From JBBCJR01 sp037190805 (lineage in GTDB: Bacteria; Pseudomonadota; Alphaproteobacteria; Sphingomonadales; Sphingomonadaceae): 64,000 bases of DNA. The translations under genes were made by a program, and so were the position numbers. Of this stretch, positions 27,410 through 35,802 are shown piece by piece. Under the pieces are notes generated by a model that saw nothing but the letters and a program-made list of their open reading frames with translations, was not told the origin of the DNA and ran no database searches. The stretch is from the NCBI GenBank assembly GCA_037190805.1, contig JBBCJR010000015.1:21484-85483 (forward strand), written 5' to 3'. Positions within the stretch are counted from its first letter, which is position 1. Each line of letters begins with the position of its first letter.

Positions 27410-28078
27410 ATGCTCACGCGCAAGCAACATCAGCTGCTGCTGTTCATCGACCAGCGCCTGCGTGCCACCGGCATCTCACCCTCGTTCGAGGAAATGAAGG
27501 AGGCGCTCGACCTCAAGTCGAAGTCGGGTGTTCATCGCCTCATCGGCGCGCTCGAGGAACGTCAGTTCATCCGCCGCCTGCCGAACCGTGCTCGGGCGCT
27601 CGAGGTGCTGCGGGTGCCCGATGCCGGCGTCACCATGCCGACACCCGCCCAGGCAGCGCCTCCTGCCGCCGTGACGCGGCCTGCCCCGGCCAATGACGAC
27701 ATCATCGAATTGCCGCTGCACGGCCGCATCGCCGCCGGCCAGCCGATCGAGGCGCTGGAAGGGCAGAACACACTTGCCGTTCCCGCTGCGCTCCTCGGCA
27801 GTGGCGAACATTATGCACTGGAAGTTTCAGGGGATTCGATGGTCGAGGCGGGGATATTGGATGGCGATTACGCCCTCGTCCGCCGCTGCGAAACGGCGCA
27901 CGATGGCGACATCGTGGTCGCCCTCATCGACGATAGTGAAGCGACGCTGAAATATTTCCGCCGCGAGGGCTCGATGATCCGTCTCGATCCCGCGAACCGC
28001 GCCTATGATGCGCAGCGCTATGCCCCCGCCCGCGTCCGGGTTCAGGGTCGGCTATCTGGACTGTTGCGCCGCTATTGA
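27410..28078 (+). CDS. lexA: LexA repressor
   Basis: SOS repressor that self-cleaves on RecA filaments. It is 222 residues. The N-terminal winged helix includes MLTRKQHQLLLFIDQRL and the DLKSKSGVHRLIGALEERQF recognition region. A Pro/Ala linker (about residues 78-96) leads to the cleavage site Ala-Gly in GRIAAGQPIEA. The catalytic Ser is in VSGDSMVEAG and the Lys in EATLKYFRR. Its own promoter carries the operator described above, so it can be expressed independently of trp-moa. Confidence 0.98.
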   Translation: MLTRKQHQLLLFIDQRLRATGISPSFEEMKEALDLKSKSGVHRLIGALEERQFIRRLPNRARALEVLRVPDAGVTMPTPAQAAPPAAVTRPAPANDDIIELPLHGRIAAGQPIEALEGQNTLAVPAALLGSGEHYALEVSGDSMVEAGILDGDYALVRRCETAHDGDIVVALIDDSEATLKYFRREGSMIRLDPANRAYDAQRYAPARVRVQGRLSGLLRRY

Positions 28079-28173
28079 TCCTCACCTGAGCCCGACGCGA
28101 CGTGCAAACTAGGCCGTTTGCGATGGGTTGGGAAGCATCCACCGTCGGCCGCGACCATCCATCGGATCCGCGA

Positions 28174-28202
28174 TCGCCCGGTAACAAGCGGCCATCGGGC
28201 GA
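28174..28202. terminator. possible bidirectional terminator between lexA and comEC
   Basis: TCGCCCG and CGGGCGA form a perfect 7-base stem with a 15-base loop in the 176-base convergent gap. There is no T-tract, so the call is weak. The rest of the gap shows nothing I recognise. Confidence 0.35.
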
Positions 28203-28254
28203 AGCAGGTGGTTGAGACTGCATGCCCGCGCTCACTCGCCCCTTTCTTATCTGT

Positions 28255-30399
28255 TCATGGTGATGGCTGCCTGATCGCCCAGGGGCGAAGGCCATTGCGC
28301 ACGGCCACGCTATCGACGCCGGGCGGCGCGAGGCGGATGGCGACGGCCCCGGTTTTGGCCAGCGCCGGGCGGTCGAGCTTCAGCCAGCGCGGAGTACACC
28401 ATGCCGGCAAGCGCCGATCGCTGATCATGATGTCGGCTTCACGGCAGACGGGCTCGAACAATGGCCGATCGATGAAATAGGGCGTCCGGGTCGCCGCGAT
28501 CCGCCAACGCCGCCCCTCGGCCAGAATCGTGACCACACACAGGTCGGGACTGCAGCGCGCACCGGGCGCATTGTCCAGGGCGCGGACATAGCGGCTACCG
28601 GCCGCGTCCCCCAGCATGTCGCGGGTGAAATCCCCCGCGCGGACGCGGAGCAGACCCAGCCGCCCGGCCGCATCCCGAACCCCGACATGACGACCGTCGC
28701 CCGTCACCAGCAGGTCGGGCGGCCGATGCGTCAATGCCTGAGCCGCGCCGCTCGCAAGCATGATCAGCCCCAGCCAACGCAGCCGCCCCGTCCACAGGGC
28801 CAGCCACAGTCCCCCGGCGACCATGGTGCCGAACGCCGTCATCGGCATCGTCGGCAGCAGGGCGGTGGCGGCGGGCCAGCCGGCGACCGTGGTGGCGAGC
28901 GCGATCAAGACCGCGATCGCTTTATGCAGCAGCCACCACAAGGGCGTACCAAGGCCGACGATATCCGCGACCAATGCCAACGCCTCCAGCGGCATGATGA
29001 CGAATGTCGTCAGCGGAATCGCAACGATGTTGGCCAGCGCGCCATAGACGCCCGTCCGATTGAAATGGAACAGCGCGATCGGCGTCAGCGCCGCCTCGAC
29101 CGCCAGACCGGTGACCAGAAGCACGGCAATGCCGCGCAGCGCTCCTTCCCACCAGGGCGCGTCGCGCGGCGCGAAGAGCGGCTTGAGGCGCGGGCTTTCA
29201 TAAAGACAGATGATCGCCACCACTGCGGCAAAGGACAGCTGGAAACTGGGGCCGATCAGCGCCTCCGGCCGCACCAGCAGGATCAGGAACGCGCCGATCG
29301 CCACCGTCCTCAGCGAGATCGCCTCGCGCCCCAGGGCAAGCCCGGCCAGAACCACCAGTGCGGCGATGCATGACCGGACGGTCGGCACTTCGGACCCGGC
29401 AAGCAGGGTGTAGCCGATACCGACTGCCGCCCCTACCCCGGCGGCGATCAGGGTCAGCGGCCAATGCAGCGCCAGCCAGGGGCTGAGCGCCAACAGCCGC
29501 CGGGTCGCGAGCATCGCAAAGCCGATGACGGCCGCGACATGCAGGCCCGATATGGACAGCAGATGGGCCAGGCCGGTGTCCCTGAGCGGCTGGGCGACCG
29601 ATTCGGGCACACCGCTCTGGTCGCCGGTCAGCAACGCCGCGGCGATCCCGCCCTCGCCACCGCCAACAGCCGTCGTGACATGGCGGGTCAGCCGGTCGCG
29701 CAAGCGCGCGAGTGCCAGTCGCCAGCCATCCTCGGCAGCCGGAACGATCAGCGTCACAGGCCCGATGGCCCGTCCGCTGGCGCCAAGACCCATGAACCAG
29801 GCCCGGCGCTGGAAATCATAGCCGCCCGGCGCAACCGGCGGCGGCGGCGGCATAAGTCGCGCCCGCATAGCGATTCGGGCACCAGGGACGACACCCTCGG
29901 GCAGCGCGCTGACCACGGAGATCCGCACGGTGGGAGGCACACCGGCAGGGCCGGAGTCGGCCAGCGTCAGACGCACGGCATCCCGCTCGGCCAATCGTTC
30001 GACACGGATTACCCGCCCCTCGATCACCGCCACCACCGGGCGGTCGAGGCGGGGCGCCGCAACCCGCTCCGCCCGTGACCAGGCAAGACCCAGACCGAGC
30101 GCCATCAACAGCCCAAGAACGATCAAACAACGCCCGAGCCGACCGCGCAACGCCACGCCCGCGCAGGCCAGCGCCAGCATCCCGAACAGGGCGCCGCGCC
30201 ATGATCCGGGCGTCGGCAGCGTGAACCATGCCGCGATGCCCGCCCCCAGCGCCACCGGCAACCACAGCGGCAGGCGGTCCCGCTGACTGTCCAGCCATTG
30301 CTCGACGGCATCGCACAGTCTGGCCGGAGCGGTCGAAAACCGTGCCGTGACAGCCTCCTGACAGCCCGTTTGAACCCCCTGTGGCGCTATGCTAGACAC
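28255..30399 (-). CDS. comEC: ComEC/Rec2 family competence-type membrane channel
   Basis: Polytopic inner-membrane protein expected to pass single-stranded DNA during uptake. It is 714 residues. A DUF4131-type N-terminal region has three hydrophobic segments (about residues 25-90) and a periplasmic OB-like domain. The Competence domain follows at about residues 200-480, containing ALLTGDQSGV, GLAHLLSISGLHVAA and EVPTVRSCIAALVVL. The C-terminal part is short and I see no HxHxDH metallo-beta-lactamase motif. The GTG at 30399 is preferred because GGAGG lies 6 bases upstream; an ATG at 30465 would run into the gltX start region. Confidence 0.88.
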   Translation of the reverse strand: MSSIAPQGVQTGCQEAVTARFSTAPARLCDAVEQWLDSQRDRLPLWLPVALGAGIAAWFTLPTPGSWRGALFGMLALACAGVALRGRLGRCLIVLGLLMALGLGLAWSRAERVAAPRLDRPVVAVIEGRVIRVERLAERDAVRLTLADSGPAGVPPTVRISVVSALPEGVVPGARIAMRARLMPPPPPVAPGGYDFQRRAWFMGLGASGRAIGPVTLIVPAAEDGWRLALARLRDRLTRHVTTAVGGGEGGIAAALLTGDQSGVPESVAQPLRDTGLAHLLSISGLHVAAVIGFAMLATRRLLALSPWLALHWPLTLIAAGVGAAVGIGYTLLAGSEVPTVRSCIAALVVLAGLALGREAISLRTVAIGAFLILLVRPEALIGPSFQLSFAAVVAIICLYESPRLKPLFAPRDAPWWEGALRGIAVLLVTGLAVEAALTPIALFHFNRTGVYGALANIVAIPLTTFVIMPLEALALVADIVGLGTPLWWLLHKAIAVLIALATTVAGWPAATALLPTMPMTAFGTMVAGGLWLALWTGRLRWLGLIMLASGAAQALTHRPPDLLVTGDGRHVGVRDAAGRLGLLRVRAGDFTRDMLGDAAGSRYVRALDNAPGARCSPDLCVVTILAEGRRWRIAATRTPYFIDRPLFEPVCREADIMISDRRLPAWCTPRWLKLDRPALAKTGAVAIRLAPPGVDSVAVRNGLRPWAIRQPSP
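30370..30398 (+). promoter_or_regulatory. probable gltX promoter
   Basis: TTGAAC at 30370-30375, 17 bases, TAGACA at 30393-30398. It lies inside the first codons of divergent comEC, so polymerase binding here may interfere with comEC expression. The predicted leader to the TTG start is about 40 bases. Confidence 0.45.
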
Positions 30400-30445
30400 C
30401 CGCCGCCTCCGCGCCTCGTCGCGAAGATTTTGGGAGTTTCCGCGT

Positions 30446-31918
30446 TTGGGCGCAAGCAATGACATCCGGACGGATCAGGGTCAGGTCGTTACCCGGTTCG
30501 CCCCATCACCGACCGGATTCCTCCATATCGGCGGCGCTCGCACCGCGTTGTTCAACTATCTTTTCGCCCGCCACCACGGTGGCAGGTTCCTGCTGAGGAT
30601 CGAGGACACCGATCGCGCCCGCTCGACCGATGCGGCGATCGCGGCGATTCTGGACGGGCTGCGCTGGCTGGACCTCGATTGGGACGAGCCCGAAGTTTAT
30701 CAGGTCACGCGCGCCGACCGACACGCCGAGGTGGCGCGCCAGCTCCTCGCCTCGGGCGGCGCCTATCGCTGCTATGCGAGCGCCGAGGAACTTGAGGCGA
30801 TGCGCGAAGAGCAGCGGGCCAAGAAGCTGCCGCTGCGTTACGATGGCCGCTGGCGGGACCGCGATTCGTCGGAGGCGCCAGCGGGCGCGCCCTATGTCAT
30901 CCGCCTGAAGGCACCGCGCGACGGGTCGGCGACGATCAAGGATCGGGTCCAGGGCTCGATCACGGTTCAGAATGCGGAGCTGGACGACATGGTCCTGCTG
31001 CGTTCGGACGGCACACCGACCTACATGCTGGCGGTCGTGGTCGACGATCATGACATGGGCATCACCCACGTCATTCGGGGCGATGACCACATCAACAACG
31101 CGTTCCGCCAGCTGGCGCTGATCCGCGCGCTGGCCTGGCAAGAGCCGGTCTATGCCCATATTCCGCTGATCCATGGCGCGGACGGGGCCAAGCTGTCGAA
31201 GCGCCACGGCGCGCTGGGCGTCGATGCCTATCGCGACGAGCTCGGCATGCTGCCCGAGGCCGTGGAGAATTACCTCCTTCGCCTCGGCTGGGGTCATGGC
31301 GATGTCGAGTTCATCGACCGTCCGGAAGCGGTCAAGCTGTTTGATCTGGCTGGTGTCGGCCGGGCGCCGGCGCGTTTCGATCAGAAGAAGCTGGAAAGCG
31401 TCAACGCCCATTATCTCCGGCTCGCCGATGACGAGCGGCTGGCCCATCTGGCAACACCGCGCATTGCCGCCGCCATCGGTCGCCAGCCCACCACAGCCGA
31501 GTTAACTTTGCTGCGTGGCATCATGAAAGAGCTGAAGCCAAGAGCTAAAACTCTCAACGACTTAGCGGACAGTGCGCTGTTTTTATTTCGCACTCGCCCG
31601 CTTTCGCTCGACGAGCGTGCCGAGCAATTGCTAGAAGGTGACGGGCGCCGTCTCCTCAGCGAGGCGCGCGCCGCGATCGGCGACGTCGCCGAATGGACCG
31701 CGGAGGCGCTGGAAGGCGCCGTGCGCGGCGTAGCGGATCGCGAGGCCGTTGGCTTGGGCAAGATCGCCCAACCGCTGCGCGCCGCACTCACCGGGCAGAC
31801 CACCTCGCCTGGTATCTTCGACGTCCTCGTCACGCTTGGCCGAGACGAGGGTTTGGGACGAATGGATGATCAGCTGCGGCCGCAGAAGGCCCCGCCTGGC
31901 GCCGAAGCAGGGGAATGA
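30446..31918 (+). CDS. gltX: glutamyl-tRNA synthetase, probable TTG start
   Basis: Charges tRNA-Glu. About 490 residues. It has RFAPSPTGFLHIGGARTALFN with the HIGH-type motif and KLSKRHG as the KMSKS motif. The conserved core starts at VVTRFAPSP. No ATG lies just before it in frame, so I take the TTG at 30446, with GGGAG 9 bases upstream. An ATG at 30389 would add 19 residues. A patch near codons 351-398 uses TTA, AGA, ACT and TTT codons unlike the rest of the gene. The last codons overlap the gltA region (ATGA). Confidence 0.94.
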   Translation: MGASNDIRTDQGQVVTRFAPSPTGFLHIGGARTALFNYLFARHHGGRFLLRIEDTDRARSTDAAIAAILDGLRWLDLDWDEPEVYQVTRADRHAEVARQLLASGGAYRCYASAEELEAMREEQRAKKLPLRYDGRWRDRDSSEAPAGAPYVIRLKAPRDGSATIKDRVQGSITVQNAELDDMVLLRSDGTPTYMLAVVVDDHDMGITHVIRGDDHINNAFRQLALIRALAWQEPVYAHIPLIHGADGAKLSKRHGALGVDAYRDELGMLPEAVENYLLRLGWGHGDVEFIDRPEAVKLFDLAGVGRAPARFDQKKLESVNAHYLRLADDERLAHLATPRIAAAIGRQPTTAELTLLRGIMKELKPRAKTLNDLADSALFLFRTRPLSLDERAEQLLEGDGRRLLSEARAAIGDVAEWTAEALEGAVRGVADREAVGLGKIAQPLRAALTGQTTSPGIFDVLVTLGRDEGLGRMDDQLRPQKAPPGAEAGE

Positions 31919-31923
31919 CATCA

Positions 31924-33210
31924 ATGGCCGACAATACCGCGAAACTGACCCTTGGCGACAAGGACCTCCAATACCCGGTTATGTCGGGAACCGTCGGCCC
32001 CGATGTCATAGATATACGCAAACTCTACGCCCAGACCGGTGACTTCACCTACGATCCGGGGTTTACGTCGACCGCCAGTTGCGCCTCCGCGATCACCTAT
32101 ATCGACGGCGATCAGGGTGTCCTTCTCCATCGCGGCTATCCAATCGACCAGCTGGCCGAACAGTCGAGCTTCATGGAGGTCGCTTATCTGCTGCTGCGCG
32201 GCAATCTGCCCAGCGCCGAGGAGATGACCACATTCGAACGGACGATCACCCGGCACACGATGGTCCACGAACAGCTGGCGCAATTCTATCGTGGTTTTCG
32301 TCGCGACGCGCACCCCATGGCCATCATGTGCGGGGTCGTCGGCGCGCTGAGCGCCTTCTATCACGACTCGACCGATATCACCGATCCCCAGCAGCGGATG
32401 ATCGCCAGCCACCGGCTGATCGCGAAGATGCCGACGATCGCGGCGATGGCCTATAAATATTCGGCCGGGCAGCCCTTCGTCTATCCGCGCAACGACCTCA
32501 GCTATACGGGCAATTTCCTGCGCATGACCTTTTCGGTCCCGGCCGAGGAATATGAGATCGATCCCGTCGTCGAGCAGGCGATGGACCGCATCTTCATCCT
32601 CCATGCCGACCATGAACAGAATGCGTCGACGTCCACCGTGCGTTTGGCCGGGTCGTCGGGCGCCAATCCCTTTGCCTGCATCGCGGCGGGCATCGCCTGC
32701 CTGTGGGGTCCGGCGCATGGCGGCGCGAACGAGGCGGCGCTCAACATGCTGCACGAGATCGGCACGCCCGACCGCATCCCGGAATATATCGCCCGCGCCA
32801 AGAACAAGGACGATCCGTTCCGCCTGATGGGCTTTGGCCACCGGGTGTACAAGAACTACGATCCGCGCGCGAAGGTGATGCAGCAGACGGCGGCCGAGGT
32901 GTTGAAGAAGCTGGGCGTCACCGATCCCGTGTTCGACGTCGCCCGCGAGCTGGAGCAGATCGCGCTCAAGGACCAGTATTTCGTCGACAAGAAGCTGTAT
33001 CCGAACGTCGATTTCTATTCCGGCATCATCCTGTCAGCGATCGGTTTCCCGACGACGATGTTCACGGTGCTGTTCGCCCTCGCCCGCACCGTCGGCTGGG
33101 TTGCGCAGTGGAACGAAATGATTTCTGACCCCGAGCAGAAGATCGGCCGGCCGCGCCAGCTCTATATCGGGGCCGATCAGCGCGATTATGTCTCGATCGA
33201 CAAGCGCTAA
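31924..33210 (+). CDS. gltA: citrate synthase (type II)
   Basis: Condenses oxaloacetate and acetyl-CoA at entry to the TCA cycle. It is 428 residues, typical of the Gram-negative NADH-sensitive type. Catalytic region: WGPAHGGANEAAL and MGFGHRVYKNYDPRA with the two active-site histidines, then NVDFYSGIILSAIGFP with the active Asp. The ATG at 31924 is favoured by spacing from GGGGA. Another ATG at 31915 overlaps the gltX TGA as ATGA and would add three residues. Confidence 0.97.
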   Translation: MADNTAKLTLGDKDLQYPVMSGTVGPDVIDIRKLYAQTGDFTYDPGFTSTASCASAITYIDGDQGVLLHRGYPIDQLAEQSSFMEVAYLLLRGNLPSAEEMTTFERTITRHTMVHEQLAQFYRGFRRDAHPMAIMCGVVGALSAFYHDSTDITDPQQRMIASHRLIAKMPTIAAMAYKYSAGQPFVYPRNDLSYTGNFLRMTFSVPAEEYEIDPVVEQAMDRIFILHADHEQNASTSTVRLAGSSGANPFACIAAGIACLWGPAHGGANEAALNMLHEIGTPDRIPEYIARAKNKDDPFRLMGFGHRVYKNYDPRAKVMQQTAAEVLKKLGVTDPVFDVARELEQIALKDQYFVDKKLYPNVDFYSGIILSAIGFPTTMFTVLFALARTVGWVAQWNEMISDPEQKIGRPRQLYIGADQRDYVSIDKR

Positions 33211-33228
33211 CGGGTCATGGGCCTGACC

Positions 33229-33251
33229 GTGGCGCCGGCGACCGGCGTCAC
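33229..33251. terminator. hairpin at the gltA/histidine-kinase convergence
   Basis: A 10-base stem (GTGGCGCCGG against CCGGCGTCAC, one G-T wobble) with a CGA loop, 18 bases after the gltA stop. It overlaps the last codon of the convergent kinase-like gene. No T-tract follows on either strand. Confidence 0.5.
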
Positions 33252-34624
33252 GCCACCGGCAGGCTGAGCAGGAATCTCGCCCCGCCGCCGGGGGCGGCGT
33301 CGACCCTGAGGTCGCCCGCCATGGCCCGCGCCATGCCCCGGGCGATGTAGAGGCCAAGGCCGACCCCCTCCCCCCCGGCGCCCAACCGCTCGAACTTCTC
33401 GAACACACGGGTCCGGTTGGCTTCGGCGATGCCGGGCCCCTCATCCTCCACGGCAACGCCGCGCGCGGACAGGCCCGCGGCATCGGCGCGGATCCTGACC
33501 GTGCTGCCCCCCGGCGAGAATTTGACGGCATTGCCGATCAGGTTGACCAGAATCTGAAGCACATGGTTCCGATCGCCAAAGATTTGCCCGAACGCTGGCG
33601 CGGGATCGACATCGAGGACAATCGCCTTGCGTCCCGCCTGCAGCTCAAGCAGCGCTACAGCGCTGTGGACCACAGCGTCCAGATCGACGGGTCCGAATTC
33701 CACCGCCAGCGAACCGCTTTCGATCGTATCCGCCTCCGTCATGTCGGTGACCAAGCCAGACAACATGCGGCCGGCATCAGCGATATGGGCAGCATAGTCG
33801 GCATAGACACGCCGCAGGGGGCCAAAGCGTTGAGCCTCCATCGCCTCGGCCGCCTCGACGATCGCCGCGATCGGCCCGCCCAAAGTCTGCGCCAGGCCGG
33901 CGGAGGATAGGCCGGGCGAAAACCCGTCCGCCACATGCGGGTCGTCAACGGCAACCACATCCGGAACGGCGGCGACGTCCGCCGGAATCGCCACGGCGGT
34001 TCCCCGTAAACCCAGAACCTCTCCATCCCCTCCCGTAACCAGCGCCGCGGACAGCAGGAAACGGCCTTGTTCGGGATGGCTGTCGATCTCCGCGATCTGG
34101 GCTTCCAGGGGTCGGCCCAGACGCAGCGCCTCGACGAGCGGCGCCCGGCCGCCCGGCGCCACCAGCATCAATAGGCGGGTAATCGGCTGCCCGATCATCA
34201 ACTCGATCGGCACGCCGAACAGCCCAACGGCGCTTTCGGACATGGCGGTGACGTGAAGCGAGGCGTCCACCTCCCACAGCCAATCGGCACTGACCCGCGT
34301 AAAGTCGCGCTCACTGAGCGGCTGCAACGGGATATCCGTGGCGAGACCCGGATCACAGGCGACGAGGTCGATGCGGATTGCCGCCTCGCCAGGCACCAGC
34401 CGTGCCCAATACCGGCGTATGCGCTCATCGAACGCGATCGCCTGCAGGGCGACGACAGGAGTCCCTGTCGCCACGGCCCGTTGCACCAGCCCGGCCAACC
34501 CCGCGACCAGCAACCGGTCGCCACCGCCCGCTCGGCGGTTGATCTCATTCAATATCGGGTCCGCGTCGATCAGCCGGCCATCGCTGTCGATGACCGCATG
34601 GAGGCGCAATGGCAGATCGGACAT
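33248..34624 (-). CDS. PAS/histidine-kinase-like ATPase lacking the H-box histidine
   Basis: A 458-residue soluble protein with a PAS-like region at about residues 105-215 (RVSADWLWEVDASLHVTAMS onward), a dimerisation helix pair at 240-300, and an intact HATPase domain. The N box is NLIGNAVKFSPGG (361-373), the G1 box DEGPGI, the F box FEKFERLG and the G2 box GVGLGLYIA. At the H-box, where kinases read S-H-E-L-R-x-P, this protein reads A-Q-T-L-G-G-P with Gln246 in place of His. I infer that it cannot autophosphorylate in the usual way. It starts 2 bases after the DUF2336 gene's stop. No transmembrane segment is seen. Confidence 0.8.
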   Translation of the reverse strand: MSDLPLRLHAVIDSDGRLIDADPILNEINRRAGGGDRLLVAGLAGLVQRAVATGTPVVALQAIAFDERIRRYWARLVPGEAAIRIDLVACDPGLATDIPLQPLSERDFTRVSADWLWEVDASLHVTAMSESAVGLFGVPIELMIGQPITRLLMLVAPGGRAPLVEALRLGRPLEAQIAEIDSHPEQGRFLLSAALVTGGDGEVLGLRGTAVAIPADVAAVPDVVAVDDPHVADGFSPGLSSAGLAQTLGGPIAAIVEAAEAMEAQRFGPLRRVYADYAAHIADAGRMLSGLVTDMTEADTIESGSLAVEFGPVDLDAVVHSAVALLELQAGRKAIVLDVDPAPAFGQIFGDRNHVLQILVNLIGNAVKFSPGGSTVRIRADAAGLSARGVAVEDEGPGIAEANRTRVFEKFERLGAGGEGVGLGLYIARGMARAMAGDLRVDAAPGGGARFLLSLPVA

Positions 34625-34626
34625 GA

Positions 34627-35724
34627 TCAGGCGGCAGCCCGGCGGGCGAGCGCGTCACGAAACTCCGGGTTCAGCCGCCAATGGGCCAACTGCGCCGCGA
34701 CTCCGTCTGCGGGCAGACTGTCATAAAGTTCGGCGATCAGGGCAAGATGCGGTGCATTCTGGCCGACGTCGCCTTCCCTCAGGCTGTCGATCTCGGCCAG
34801 CAGCAACAGGGCCTGCCGCCGGCCCATGGCAATACCGCGCAGCAGGACTGCCATTGCGTCGATGCCCGGCTCGGCTAGCAGGCCCCAGATCAGCGAGGGG
34901 TCGACATCGGCGCGCACGGATAGTGCCGCGACTAGCAGGGACAGCCGCGAGGAGCGCAGGCAGTCGAGCAGCATCGCATCGCCAAGCGCGCCGAGCTCGT
35001 CCAGCTTGCGCGCGACCTTGATCGCGCGTGCCATGGGGTCCGGATCGGATGGTGGCGCCTGCAACACATCGGTCACGGCCTCGTCGATCGCGGAGTCGAC
35101 TGTTGCCGCCGCAAGGCCCGCTTCGGACAATAGATGATCGCGCAGCATCGCTGCAGTCCACCATACCAGACGCCGATAAGCGCCGGCAGGCAATTCCGAC
35201 AACGCTAACAACGGCTCCTGAAAACGATCGCGGCGGCGGCTGTCGGCGATCAGCATTTCCATCGTCAGGCGCGACAGATCCGGGTCAGGACTGCGCACCA
35301 GACGACCGACGATGTCGCCAGCTGGAACCACTTCGGCCCGCTCGGCCACCTTTATGGTCATCCGATGTTCTTCCGCGCGACGCTTCAGCACCTTCAATAG
35401 CGCGATGTCCGACAAGAGCTGCAGGGAGGGTTGCGGATCCGCGGTGGCGAGGCCGGCCAGCCGCCCCGCCGCGTCGACCAGATCGGATGCCGGCTGCTCG
35501 GCCAGTTCCGCCTTGGTCAGCAGCCGATGAGCGATGGCCACCTCGAAATGGTCGATCAGGCCGGTGAGGATGTGAAGGATCAGCGCGCGCTGGCGGTCCG
35601 ACAGCCGGGCATCGTCTGGCAAGCGCAGCGCGACCGACTGATGGTCGAGGCGCCCGGCGACGTCGCGGGCATGACTCGCCGCCCGCGCCAGCAGCGCCGT
35701 GATCTGGCCGTTGCCGTCCGTCAT
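34627..35724 (-). CDS. DUF2336 domain protein
   Basis: A 365-residue, almost wholly helical protein of the DUF2336 type, a family found in alphaproteobacteria and often beside signalling genes. No function is established. Visible are an N-terminal LLARAASHARDVAGRL, LSDRQRALILHILTGLIDHFEVAIAHRL, and a C-terminal AQLAHWRLNPEFRDAL. It precedes the kinase-like gene by 2 bases, so the two are probably co-translated and may work together. Its helical repeats could form a protein-binding scaffold; this is inference. Confidence 0.78.
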   Translation of the reverse strand: MTDGNGQITALLARAASHARDVAGRLDHQSVALRLPDDARLSDRQRALILHILTGLIDHFEVAIAHRLLTKAELAEQPASDLVDAAGRLAGLATADPQPSLQLLSDIALLKVLKRRAEEHRMTIKVAERAEVVPAGDIVGRLVRSPDPDLSRLTMEMLIADSRRRDRFQEPLLALSELPAGAYRRLVWWTAAMLRDHLLSEAGLAAATVDSAIDEAVTDVLQAPPSDPDPMARAIKVARKLDELGALGDAMLLDCLRSSRLSLLVAALSVRADVDPSLIWGLLAEPGIDAMAVLLRGIAMGRRQALLLLAEIDSLREGDVGQNAPHLALIAELYDSLPADGVAAQLAHWRLNPEFRDALARRAAA

Positions 35725-35770
35725 TCCTGATCCGCACCCTTGGTCACGGCAGCAAGACCTAAGCGGATGA

Positions 35771-35789
35771 GGTTAAAGGCGCCCTAACC
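35771..35789. terminator. weak hairpin downstream of the Wzi-like gene
   Basis: GGTTA and TAACC pair across a 9-base loop, with imperfect outer pairing (CGGATG against the CATCGTCCG side). It lies 14 bases past the Wzi-like gene's stop in the 78-base gap before the DUF2336 gene. No T-tract; low confidence. Confidence 0.28.
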
Positions 35790-35802
35790 GCATCGTCCGA
35801 CG

